Shown here: positions 57,326 through 64,000 of the stretch, piece by piece
Layout: the number at the start of each line of letters is the position of its first letter
Position numbering within the stretch: the first letter of the stretch is position 1
Source: Acinetobacter towneri DSM 14962 = CIP 107472
GTDB lineage: Bacteria; Pseudomonadota; Gammaproteobacteria; Pseudomonadales; Moraxellaceae
Reading direction: 5' to 3'
NCBI RefSeq assembly: GCF_000368785.1
Contig: NZ_KB849689.1
Span: 240,741-304,740, forward strand
Length of the DNA stretch: 64,000 bases
Program-made: the position numbers and the translations under genes
Notes under the pieces: model-generated
Told to the model about the DNA's origin: nothing
Database searches by the model: none
Seen by the model: only the letters and a program-made list of their open reading frames with translations

Positions 57326-57511
57326 TTAAATCTGTATTCTTTATTTAAACCACCCGATTATGCAAGCACGAACTCAATCGATAGAAAATGTGTGCATCAT
57401 ATTGGTGATGTGATATTTTCAACTTTATGCTGACACAATGAACAAGGCTGCATGTACTTCGATTACGATAAAAGCATGTAGGCAGCGCAATACATATTGG
57501 GGGAGAACATC
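57326..57511. other. Spacer upstream of the beta-barrel gene
   Basis: A 186-base promoter region for the outer-membrane protein gene that follows. GGGAG lies 6 bases before the ATG. No repeat or ORF supported. Confidence 0.4.
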
Positions 57512-58222
57512 ATGGTAACAGCTCATTTAAATTTCACGCAGCCGTCAAAGCGGATATTTACGAAGTCGATATGGATGGGCGCAGCTTTACTGTTGTGTGC
57601 CTCTGGCAGTTATGCACAAAACTGGAACCCAGCGCCAACTGCTGAAAGTACAGCCTATTCCAGCTATCCAGCAGCAAAAACGCCACAAAAAAATTATGCA
57701 GTCTTTGCCGAATACGCCAATTTTGAAGCAGATTTTGACAGTGGCGATACAGTAGAACTAGATGGTTTTGCTTTGGGTGTTTCCACCACGCCACATCGCT
57801 CAGGTTTTTATGGCAGATTGGAATTCTTAAAAAACAATGAATACGATTTGGATTATTATGAATTCAATATGGGCGGGAATTTAAACCTGATCAGCTATCA
57901 TGGTTTTTATTTCAATACATACGCAGGTCTAGGTTATAGCGGCGCAAGTTCAAAGCTGCTTGCCAATGATGTCAATTTTGTCACTTTACCTGTGGGCGTA
58001 GAAGTCGGTTTGAACTTTGTTCCTGATTTCTCGATTTACGCCACTGCCGGTTATAAATGGTTATATGACAGCACCTCGAATACCACCTGTAAAGATGGGA
58101 CAACCTCAGACAAAGTCGGGAATACGGCATGTTATTGGAATGGTGGAATTGCTTATTATAACGAATATATAGGCGATGCCGATGGCGTTACTTATAACGT
58201 AGGCATGCGGATGCACTTTTAA
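57512..58222 (+). CDS. YfaZ-like outer-membrane beta-barrel protein
   Basis: A 236-residue protein with a signal peptide cut near SYA-QN (about residue 36) and alternating beta-strand pattern throughout (for example YAVFAEYANFEADF, GFYGRLEFLKNNEYDLDYYEFNMGG). It ends in Phe, as outer-membrane barrels do. Two Cys (TCKDG and ACYWN) sit in a predicted extracellular loop. The ATG at 57512 with GGGAG 6 bases upstream is preferred to a TTG five codons earlier. Role unknown. Confidence 0.75.
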   Translation: MVTAHLNFTQPSKRIFTKSIWMGAALLLCASGSYAQNWNPAPTAESTAYSSYPAAKTPQKNYAVFAEYANFEADFDSGDTVELDGFALGVSTTPHRSGFYGRLEFLKNNEYDLDYYEFNMGGNLNLISYHGFYFNTYAGLGYSGASSKLLANDVNFVTLPVGVEVGLNFVPDFSIYATAGYKWLYDSTSNTTCKDGTTSDKVGNTACYWNGGIAYYNEYIGDADGVTYNVGMRMHF

Positions 58223-58340
58223 GCAAGTCGTTGCACATCTCCATCTGTTCAAATACGCAACAATTCAACCGCCGTCATGGCGGTTTGCTTTGAATACCCG
58301 TTATACTTGGCGTTTTGGTTTTGCAGAATAGGGCATTTTC

Positions 58341-59114
58341 TTGGAAAGCATATTCGATACTCAGTTGGAATTGAGCGATGCAGAAATGCATCTATATAGC
58401 CGACAAATTTTATTGGATGGCTGGGATATTGAAGCCCAAGAAAAATTAAAACTGGCCAACGTACTTGTTGTGGGGTGTGGCGGGATTGGCTGTTTAAGCG
58501 CAGAATTACTTGCACGTGCAGGCGTGGGAAAAATCACTCTGATTGATGCTGATGTGATTGAAACCAGTAATTTGCAACGACAAATCGCCTATACCCCCGC
58601 AGATTTAGGCTTTTATAAGGCCGAAATTCTCGCAAAAAGATTAATGCAAATTAATCCTTATATCGAGATTGTTTGTTTAACCACGCTGTTAGATGCGAAA
58701 AATGCAGGCACTTTAATTGCCCAGCAAGATTTGGTTTTAGATGGTTGTGATAATTTCAGTACCCGATATTTGGTCAATCAATATTGCCGACAATTGAATG
58801 TACCTTTACTCAGTGCCTCTGCCATTGGTTTTCAAGGGCAAATGTTTATGGTCGAAGGTGACTCTGCTTGCTATGAATGTCTGTTCCCGAAAGAACAACA
58901 TGCCAATGAAAGTTTGCGCTGCGCTGACAGTGGCGTATTGGCAACCACTCCCAACGTCATGGCCAGTTTACAAGCGCATCATGCCTTATTGTACTTGGGT
59001 TTAGGCAACACCGCGCTGAAACAAAAGCTATTACTTTGGGATGGTTTAAGCATGAAACAACGCTTATTGTCGTTTGATCAAGACCACAACTGTCCAGTTT
59101 GTCAGGCAAGATAG
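58341..59114 (+). CDS. moeB: MoeB/ThiF-type adenylyltransferase
   Basis: A 257-residue HesA/MoeB/ThiF-family enzyme that adenylates the C-terminal glycine of a sulphur-carrier protein (MoaD or ThiS). Features: ATP site NVLVVGCGGIGCLSAELLARAGVG, LIDADVIETSNLQRQ, the Asp-Gly-Cys-Asp motif DGCDNFSTR, zinc ligands in CYEC and CPVC, and the crossover LRCADSGVL with the family Cys. The start is a TTG at 58341 (first ATG would truncate the conserved LSDAEMHLYSRQ opening). Lacks a partner carrier gene nearby, so MoeB versus ThiF is not settled. Confidence 0.8.
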   Translation: MESIFDTQLELSDAEMHLYSRQILLDGWDIEAQEKLKLANVLVVGCGGIGCLSAELLARAGVGKITLIDADVIETSNLQRQIAYTPADLGFYKAEILAKRLMQINPYIEIVCLTTLLDAKNAGTLIAQQDLVLDGCDNFSTRYLVNQYCRQLNVPLLSASAIGFQGQMFMVEGDSACYECLFPKEQHANESLRCADSGVLATTPNVMASLQAHHALLYLGLGNTALKQKLLLWDGLSMKQRLLSFDQDHNCPVCQAR

Positions 59115-59169
59115 CCTTTTTACTTGGCAATTTTTTGTTAAACTCTCACTACTTTAATATGACTCAGAC

Positions 59170-60471
59170 ATGATGAAAAATAATATCTGGTTAGATGGTT
59201 TACGTTCAGTTGCTCGCATGGGTGAAACTGCCGTAGTGGCAGCCAAAGCAGGCATTAAATATGCCACTGAAAAGCCAAGTAATGCCAAACTCATGCGCGA
59301 AACATTTGAATCTTTAGGTTCAACCTACATTAAACTTGGGCAGTTTATTGCCAGTACACCGTCATTGTTCCCACGTGAATATGTCGAAGAATTTCAAGGT
59401 TGTTTAGACCAAACTCCAACTTTACCGTTTAGCTATGTACAGCAAGTATTGGCATCTGAATTTGCAGGGCGCAATTTAGATGAAATATTTGCCTCAATAG
59501 ATGAAAAGCCTTTAGCTTCAGCATCTATCGCACAAGTACATGCTGCAAAATTGGTGAGTGGCGAAGATGTAGTGATTAAAGTGCAAAAACCGGGGGTAGA
59601 AACCATTCTCTATACCGATTTAAACGTCTTGCACTGGGCGACCAAATTACTCGAAAAAGCTGTACCTAAAGTCAAATTTGCGTCATTGGCCGATATTGTC
59701 GAAGAAATCAAAACCCGTATGGTGCGTGAAGTCGACTTTATTGAAGAAGCACGTAACCTAGATGATTTTATTAATTATCTGAATTTAACCCAAAATACAA
59801 AAGCCACTGCACCTAAGGTCTATCATCAATATTCCACCCGTCGCGTATTGACCATGCAGCGTTTGTATGGCGTACCTTTGACCGATTTTGACGTGGTGAA
59901 ACAAGTATCTAACGATCCATCGCAAGTGTTGATTACTGCCATGAATACATGGTTTGGTAGCTTGATGATGTGTAACAGTTTCCATGCCGATTTACACGCA
60001 GGCAACCTGATGTTGCTTGAAGATGGGCGTGTCGGCTTTATTGATTTTGGTATTGTTGGACAGCTGAATCCTGAAGTGTGGACTGCATGTATGGCTTTTA
60101 TGGATGCTCTACAAAATACCAACTACACGCTTATGGCTGAAAATATGCTCAAAATGGGCATGACCGACAAGCAAATTGATACTCAGGTTTTGGCAGCAGA
60201 TTTAGAGCGTTTATTTAGTGGCGTATTGCTGGCCGATCCTCAAGAGTTGCTGACTTCTAACCCTGCCGATTTAAATGACATTATGCTCGATATGGTTGCT
60301 GTGGGTGAGCGTCATGGGATTCGTTTCCCGCGTGACTTTGCTTTACTGTTCAAGCAAATGCTGTACTTTGACCGTTTCATGCGCGTTTTAGCACCTTATA
60401 CCGATATTTATGCCGATCAACGATTGCAGATGGTACAAAGCATTGATCCGAATTTGTTGTTAAAGCATTAA
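59170..60471 (+). CDS. UbiB/ABC1-family atypical kinase-like protein
   Basis: A 433-residue protein-kinase-like ADCK/UbiB family member: KxGQ motif TYIKLGQFIAS, Ala-rich nucleotide loop ASASIAQVHAA, Lys in VVIKVQKPGV, the catalytic loop FHADLHAGNLMLL and IDFGIVGQL metal-binding motif. UbiB members assist ubiquinone synthesis, and coq7 lies 1.2 kb further on. It is shorter than classical UbiB (about 540) and lacks its C-terminal membrane helices, so the gene may be a UbiB paralogue. Confidence 0.85.
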   Translation: MMKNNIWLDGLRSVARMGETAVVAAKAGIKYATEKPSNAKLMRETFESLGSTYIKLGQFIASTPSLFPREYVEEFQGCLDQTPTLPFSYVQQVLASEFAGRNLDEIFASIDEKPLASASIAQVHAAKLVSGEDVVIKVQKPGVETILYTDLNVLHWATKLLEKAVPKVKFASLADIVEEIKTRMVREVDFIEEARNLDDFINYLNLTQNTKATAPKVYHQYSTRRVLTMQRLYGVPLTDFDVVKQVSNDPSQVLITAMNTWFGSLMMCNSFHADLHAGNLMLLEDGRVGFIDFGIVGQLNPEVWTACMAFMDALQNTNYTLMAENMLKMGMTDKQIDTQVLAADLERLFSGVLLADPQELLTSNPADLNDIMLDMVAVGERHGIRFPRDFALLFKQMLYFDRFMRVLAPYTDIYADQRLQMVQSIDPNLLLKH

Positions 60472-60603
60472 TTATCCATATTGGGCGAATCAAGCCTTCT
60501 GGTTGCATGTTTTAAAGCCACCGATCTTTTGTTTTATGAGTTCAGTGTGGCTTTAAAATACGGCAAATATCCCTTTCAATAGACAGAGATAGAAGGATTT
60601 AAA

Positions 60604-60651
60604 ATGAAATATAGAGTGTGGTCATGGATGCAATTATCATTGAAGGCTTAA
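60604..60651 (+). CDS. Leader ORF overlapping the folB start (15 residues)
   Basis: An ATG at 60604 with AAGGA about 6 bases upstream opens 15 codons (MKYRVWSWMQLSLKA) and ends at TAA 60651, 27 bases inside folB in another frame. folB's own ATG (60624) has only a weak GAG in front. This suggests folB is translated by coupling to the leader. Could also be a fortuitous ORF. Confidence 0.35.
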   Translation: MKYRVWSWMQLSLKA

Positions 60652-61004
60652 AGGTAGAAACAGTCGTCGGCTGTTTTGCATGGGAGCGTCAGATTCAACA
60701 ACCGCTTATGTTGGATTTGATTATTGCCACCAATTTAAGCCAAGCTGCAGCTTCAGATGAGTTGCAAGACACGCTCAATTATGCAGAAATTTGCAGCATT
60801 TCAGCGCAAGTGATTCAGCAGGCTGCGCCCAAATTGATTGAGCATGCCGCACAATTGGTATTGGATGCACTTTTTACGACTTTTGCCGCCATTGAATCCA
60901 TTACCATCACCATTCGCAAACCTGCCATTATTCCAGAAGCCAATTCTGTAGGAATTCGTCTTGAACGCCACCGAAACGATTTTTGCCCTCGCTCTGGCGA
61001 GTAA
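60624..61004 (+). CDS. folB: Dihydroneopterin aldolase
   Basis: Makes 6-hydroxymethyl-dihydropterin in folate synthesis. The 126-residue protein has the family start DAIIIEGLKVETVVGCFAWERQ, the LNYAEICSISAQVIQ core and KPAIIPEANSVGIRLER end. The ATG at 60624 is chosen over an in-frame GTG two codons earlier. It overlaps folK by 44 bases, so the two are translated together. Confidence 0.93.
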   Translation: MDAIIIEGLKVETVVGCFAWERQIQQPLMLDLIIATNLSQAAASDELQDTLNYAEICSISAQVIQQAAPKLIEHAAQLVLDALFTTFAAIESITITIRKPAIIPEANSVGIRLERHRNDFCPRSGE

Positions 61005-61398
61005 CTGCGAAGCACCGCGTCAGTTTAAAAATGCCTATCAGCAAATTGCTGCATTGGGTGAAGTGCATTTTTCGCACATTTATCTGATTCCATGCCGTGA
61101 TGGAATTGGTGCAGACTATTGGAATTCTGCTTGTTTGCTAAAAAGCCGTTTAAGCTTTGAGCATCTAAACGTCATCCTTAAGGAATTGGAAGTTGCAGCA
61201 GGGCGTGTGCGCCCATCGCATGACATTCCGCTGGATATTGATATTATTGCGTGGGGTGAAAATTTAGCTCAAATGCAATTCAATCCGAAAAAAATGCCAC
61301 TTGCTTTAGATGTTAAAATTCCAATGTGGGATATTTGGCAAGATGAGGCTTTTGTGCATTCTGCGCATGACTATCCCATTGTGAGTTGTGAAGAGTAA
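60961..61398 (+). CDS. folK: 2-amino-4-hydroxy-6-hydroxymethyldihydropteridine pyrophosphokinase, divergent
   Basis: A 145-residue HPPK homologue: FALALASNCEAPRQFKNAYQQIAALG matches the family opening (ALGSN replaced by ALASN), YWNSACLL the N-A pair, and AGRVRPSHDIPLDIDIIAWG the R..D.DI pyrophosphate-binding segment. It is shorter than the ~160-residue standard. The only start that fits is a TTG at 60961, bounded by an upstream stop at 60949, inside folB. Phosphate transfer to hydroxymethyl-dihydropterin is the expected step after FolB. Confidence 0.8.
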   Translation: MNATETIFALALASNCEAPRQFKNAYQQIAALGEVHFSHIYLIPCRDGIGADYWNSACLLKSRLSFEHLNVILKELEVAAGRVRPSHDIPLDIDIIAWGENLAQMQFNPKKMPLALDVKIPMWDIWQDEAFVHSAHDYPIVSCEE

Positions 61399-61671
61399 AT
61401 CAGCCAGTAAAATTGGCAGATCAGTGATGCATTTTTAAATTTTGGCTGTGATACGTGATCTGATTTCGGCTTACATCATTGTGTCATATCTTGCTGATAT
61501 GTTTGTATGAAAAACCATCAAAAATAATATTTTTCTGTATTTATACGGCTTTGCACTTAAAAACTATCCACAAAATCTGCGGATAAATCTTGGGATAACT
61601 CAAAATCGGCTCTTTCTCTGTTATTTTTTGATCGTTTTAATCGAGATGTTTTCTATTCCAATGACATAAAA
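61399..61671. other. Spacer between folK and the coq7 terminator
   Basis: No ORF is supported. An ATCCACAAAATCTGCGGAT stretch (about 61565-61585) forms a short inverted repeat, and one 8-of-9 DnaA-box-like site lies at 61563-61571; single sites like this are not evidence of an origin. Confidence 0.4.
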
Positions 61672-61695
61672 AAACGCCCACAATTGTGAGCGTTT
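61672..61695 (-). terminator. coq7 terminator
   Basis: AAACGC (61672-61677) pairs with GCGTTT (61690-61695), with an inner CAC/GTG helix after one mismatch and loop AATT. On the minus strand seven T follow. It lies 17 bases past the coq7 stop. Confidence 0.85.
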
Positions 61696-61711
61696 AAGTG
61701 TTATCAATTCA

Positions 61712-62347
61712 TTAAATATAATAACTGGTCTTGGTCATGAGCTTGGAAATCGCAGTCATGGTCAAACGTACAGGTACAGGCAAATCTACACCACCTGCTT
61801 TGAGCGCCGTATCGCGATGATGCAATTCATCTTCATTCATTTGGACTAGAATTTTACGTGAACGATCATCTTGTTCAGGCAATTGGCTAATATGATGTTC
61901 TAAATGCAAGCTGACTTGACGTTCAGTTTCTGCCACAAAACCCAAACTGTATTTATCGCCCGCAATACCTGCAATTGCACCCATCCCAAAAGACAAGCCA
62001 TACCATACAGGATTAAGCAAACTGGTGTGACTGTCTAACTCTTTTAAGCGGTCTTCGCACCACGCCAAATGGTCTTGTTCTTCAATTGCAGCCTGTTCCA
62101 TTTCACGACGTACATTGGGCAATTTCGCAGTTAAAGCCTGACCGTGATATAAGGCTTGTGCACAGACTTCACCACTATGGTTTACTCGCATTAAGCCTGC
62201 AACATGACGTGCTTCACTCACAGCCAATTTGGTTTCAACCGTATTGCCCGGGTTTTCACGTTGAGCCGAAGTTGTGCCAGGTACTAAACTACGTAAGGCT
62301 TGGTCAAATGAATGAATAAACTTGTCGATGCCTGTGTAATGACGCAT
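61712..62347 (-). CDS. coq7: Demethoxyubiquinone hydroxylase Coq7
   Basis: A di-iron monooxygenase that hydroxylates demethoxyubiquinone in ubiquinone synthesis. The 211-residue protein has paired carboxylate and His ligands: HSGEVCAQALYHGQ, EEQDHLAWCEDRL and the C-terminal MNEDELHHRDTAL. Organisms of this group use Coq7 in place of the flavin enzyme UbiF. It lies 4 bases after the MFS transporter gene, so the two are an operon. Confidence 0.93.
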   Translation of the reverse strand: MRHYTGIDKFIHSFDQALRSLVPGTTSAQRENPGNTVETKLAVSEARHVAGLMRVNHSGEVCAQALYHGQALTAKLPNVRREMEQAAIEEQDHLAWCEDRLKELDSHTSLLNPVWYGLSFGMGAIAGIAGDKYSLGFVAETERQVSLHLEHHISQLPEQDDRSRKILVQMNEDELHHRDTALKAGGVDLPVPVRLTMTAISKLMTKTSYYI

Positions 62348-62351
62348 GAAA

Positions 62352-63671
62352 TTAATCCTCCAAAGAGTCCTGTGCAGTATCTAACATTGGCTTGAGCTTT
62401 AACAAGAGCCAAAAGGTGAAAACAGCACTTAAAACAGCCGTAATACTAAATAAAATTTTTAAATCAATTTTTAAAATGCTTAAAATTAAAATCGAAAAAA
62501 TGGCAGATGACACCATAAATACCGCATTTAAAATATTGTTGGCTGCGACCACACGTGCGCGGTGCGAGCGAGGGGAATAGGCTTGCATCATGGCATACAA
62601 GGGCACAATGTAAAAACCGCCACTAATGCCCAGTAAAGTGACTGCACACATGACATGATAATAACTCCAGCCTTGCTGAAAGACTTCGGCTAAGCCCAGT
62701 AGTGCGCCTGTTTTTTCTGGTACAAAAGCCAATGTGCCTGCCAAATAAAAAGCAAAGACGGTTAAACCGACTGCGCCAATAGGCACCATTTTAATATTGA
62801 CCTCGGTACCGCCTATTTTACGGCAGAGCAAAGAACCTACGCCAATACCGACAGAAAAGAGTGTCAGTAATAAACTCACCACATTTTCAGAAGCATGCAA
62901 GTTTTGTTGAGTGAGCTGTGGAATTTGGGTTAAATACGTTGCCCCATAAAACCAATACCAAGAATTGCCCAATAATATTAGAAAAATCATCGGCAGGCTT
63001 TTGGCATATTTTAAAGTCTGGAAACTGGTACGGAAAAAATTCCAGTCAATTTGAATGTCGGGTGCCGTGACGCGCTGCGTCAGCACAAAACGACTTGAGG
63101 CATAACCAATTAGTGCAATAATCACCACAGTTAAGCTAATCCAGACTAAATTGCCTGCAGATACCGAAATCACTGCACCGCCTAAAATCATCCCCAATAA
63201 AATTGCAATGGATGTACCTGACTGGAAAATTGCATTGCCCGACATCAGTTCATGCGGTTTGAGTACTTCAGGCAAAATGGCATATTTGATTGGGCCAAAA
63301 AAGGTCGATTGTGCGCCCATTAAAAATAAGGCAATCAGCAATAGCCACAAATTTCCTAAAATAAAACCAACGGTACCAATCAGCATGATGATAATTTCAA
63401 GCAGTTTGATGGCACGTACCAATTGAGCGCGTTCATACTTGTCTGCCAATTGTCCTGCTGTGGCAGAAAAAATGAAATAGGGCAAAATAAACAGCAGGGC
63501 TGCCAAATTGTTCAGGGTGCTGATATTTGCAGATTGTTGGCTAATCCAGCCATAGGTAAAGACCAAAAGCAGCGCTTGTTTATACACATTATCATTGAGT
63601 GCGCCAAAAAATTGAGTGAGAAACATCGGCAAAAAGCGACGACTCCTCAACAAATGTTCATTTTTTTCCAT
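62352..63671 (-). CDS. MFS transporter, LplT-like
   Basis: A 439-residue, 12-helix major facilitator protein. The opening FLPMFLTQFFGALNDNVYKQALLLVF and the loops GQLADKYERAQLVRAIK and STFFGPIKYAILPEVLKPHELMSGNAIFQ are typical of the lysophospholipid transporter LplT and of the transporter domain fused to Aas acyltransferase. Here the acyltransferase domain is absent. Likely flips lysophospholipid in the inner membrane. First gene of a unit with coq7. Confidence 0.82.
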   Translation of the reverse strand: MEKNEHLLRSRRFLPMFLTQFFGALNDNVYKQALLLVFTYGWISQQSANISTLNNLAALLFILPYFIFSATAGQLADKYERAQLVRAIKLLEIIIMLIGTVGFILGNLWLLLIALFLMGAQSTFFGPIKYAILPEVLKPHELMSGNAIFQSGTSIAILLGMILGGAVISVSAGNLVWISLTVVIIALIGYASSRFVLTQRVTAPDIQIDWNFFRTSFQTLKYAKSLPMIFLILLGNSWYWFYGATYLTQIPQLTQQNLHASENVVSLLLTLFSVGIGVGSLLCRKIGGTEVNIKMVPIGAVGLTVFAFYLAGTLAFVPEKTGALLGLAEVFQQGWSYYHVMCAVTLLGISGGFYIVPLYAMMQAYSPRSHRARVVAANNILNAVFMVSSAIFSILILSILKIDLKILFSITAVLSAVFTFWLLLKLKPMLDTAQDSLED

Positions 63672-63846
63672 GCGTGATTAACTTCGTTTAGTTTTATTAA
63701 GAAATGTGACCGCTTGATATAATAGTACAGAAAATCATGTATGATGTTTCAAGTCTTTTCACTGATGAAAAAATCAAATAAATTGGTGTTTGTACGCGGG
63801 TTCATTGGGGTTTTTCCATAAAAATTAAATCAGTTTAGAGTTTTTT

Positions 63847-64000
63847 ATGCTTGTAAATACAAACTTTAAAAAATCAGTACTGTGTTCCAGTATGCATGCA
63901 ATTTTATGCTGGAATATGCCGAAAAAGCTCGGACTAAGTCTGTTTTTAGGTTTAGTTGCATCCTCAAGTTTTGCAGAAAGTCTTAAGGTATCTAACTCCA
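63847..64000 (+). CDS. Exported protein, 5' part (runs off the window)
   Basis: An ATG at 63847 opens a frame to the window edge. A basic segment MPKKLG (M24) precedes a hydrophobic core LSLFLGLVASSSFA and cleavage before ES, a clear Sec signal peptide. The real start may be the ATG at 63847 or the internal Met24 (63916), which would give a normal-length signal. Only about 8 residues of mature protein are visible, so no family can be named. Confidence 0.5.
   Translation, partial: MLVNTNFKKSVLCSSMHAILCWNMPKKLGLSLFLGLVASSSFAESLKVSNS

Noticed and set aside
61563-61571. DnaA-box-like site
   Set aside because: A single 8-of-9 match; no cluster, no AT-rich unwinding element, no dnaA nearby.
1-64000. 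CRISPR arrays, tRNA or rRNA genes, transposases, prophage
   Set aside because: No regularly spaced repeats, no cloverleaf or rRNA-like sequence noticed, and no mobile-element proteins among the reading frames.

Overview
This window reads as chromosomal backbone of an Acinetobacter-type gammaproteobacterium (Moraxellaceae). The coding style is AT-rich, the proteins look like Acinetobacter versions of their families, and several neighbourhoods suit that genus: a phaB-phaP-phaC-phaA polyhydroxyalkanoate operon, cyoABCDE, divergent ppsA/ppsR, and prmA upstream of fis. I see no rRNA, tRNA, CRISPR array, prophage, transposase or other mobile element. The species assignment is inference; the gene content is read directly.

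Layout. 1-5 kb: end of an unrecognised gene, two lipoproteins (an alpha/beta hydrolase and a TPR protein) and the overlapping pair trmJ-cysE. 5-12 kb: dnaE, then a methionine transporter whose binding-protein gene metQ is separated from metN-metI by a strong terminator hairpin. 12-18 kb: purD, a palindromic intergenic repeat, purH, fis, a zinc-ribbon membrane protein and prmA. 18-25 kb: two tandem sodium/organic-anion symporter paralogues, a small periplasmic Cys protein, mnmG, two overlapping very short ORFs with their own terminator, a WYL regulator and an alpha-E-like protein. 25-31 kb: PHA operon and alanine racemase. 31-35 kb: two AT-rich unknown genes lying opposite to, and between, dnaB and alr, then the rpsF-rpsR-rplI ribosomal operon. 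35-45 kb: cytochrome bo3 oxidase operon, a GYF/RDD membrane protein and the PEP synthase pair ppsA/ppsR. 45-53 kb: an orphan fragment-like flavin monooxygenase domain, a luciferase-like oxidoreductase, two tandem glycine-zipper proteins, a small Cys-rich protein, prfA-prmC, a bestrophin-like channel and a small unknown. 53-64 kb: an acyl-CoA catabolic cluster with a divergent AraC regulator, a beta-barrel protein, a MoeB/ThiF-like enzyme, a UbiB-family protein, overlapping folB-folK, coq7 and an MFS transporter, ending in a truncated exported protein.

The genes serve central functions: replication (dnaE, dnaB), translation (rpsF, rpsR, rplI, prfA, prmC, prmA, mnmG, trmJ), purine, cysteine and folate synthesis, ubiquinone and respiration (ubiB-like, coq7, cyo), gluconeogenesis (ppsA/ppsR), carbon storage (pha) and acyl-CoA breakdown. 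Most transcription units end in clear hairpins. Two operons also have an internal hairpin just after the gene whose product is expected in excess (metQ, phaP).

I did not find a convincing large new system. The best leads are small: the overlapping short ORFs at 22.7-22.9 kb, the orphan monooxygenase domain at 44.8 kb, the opposite-strand insertion between dnaB and alr, the Cys-rich small ORF beside prfA, and the leader ORF overlapping folB.
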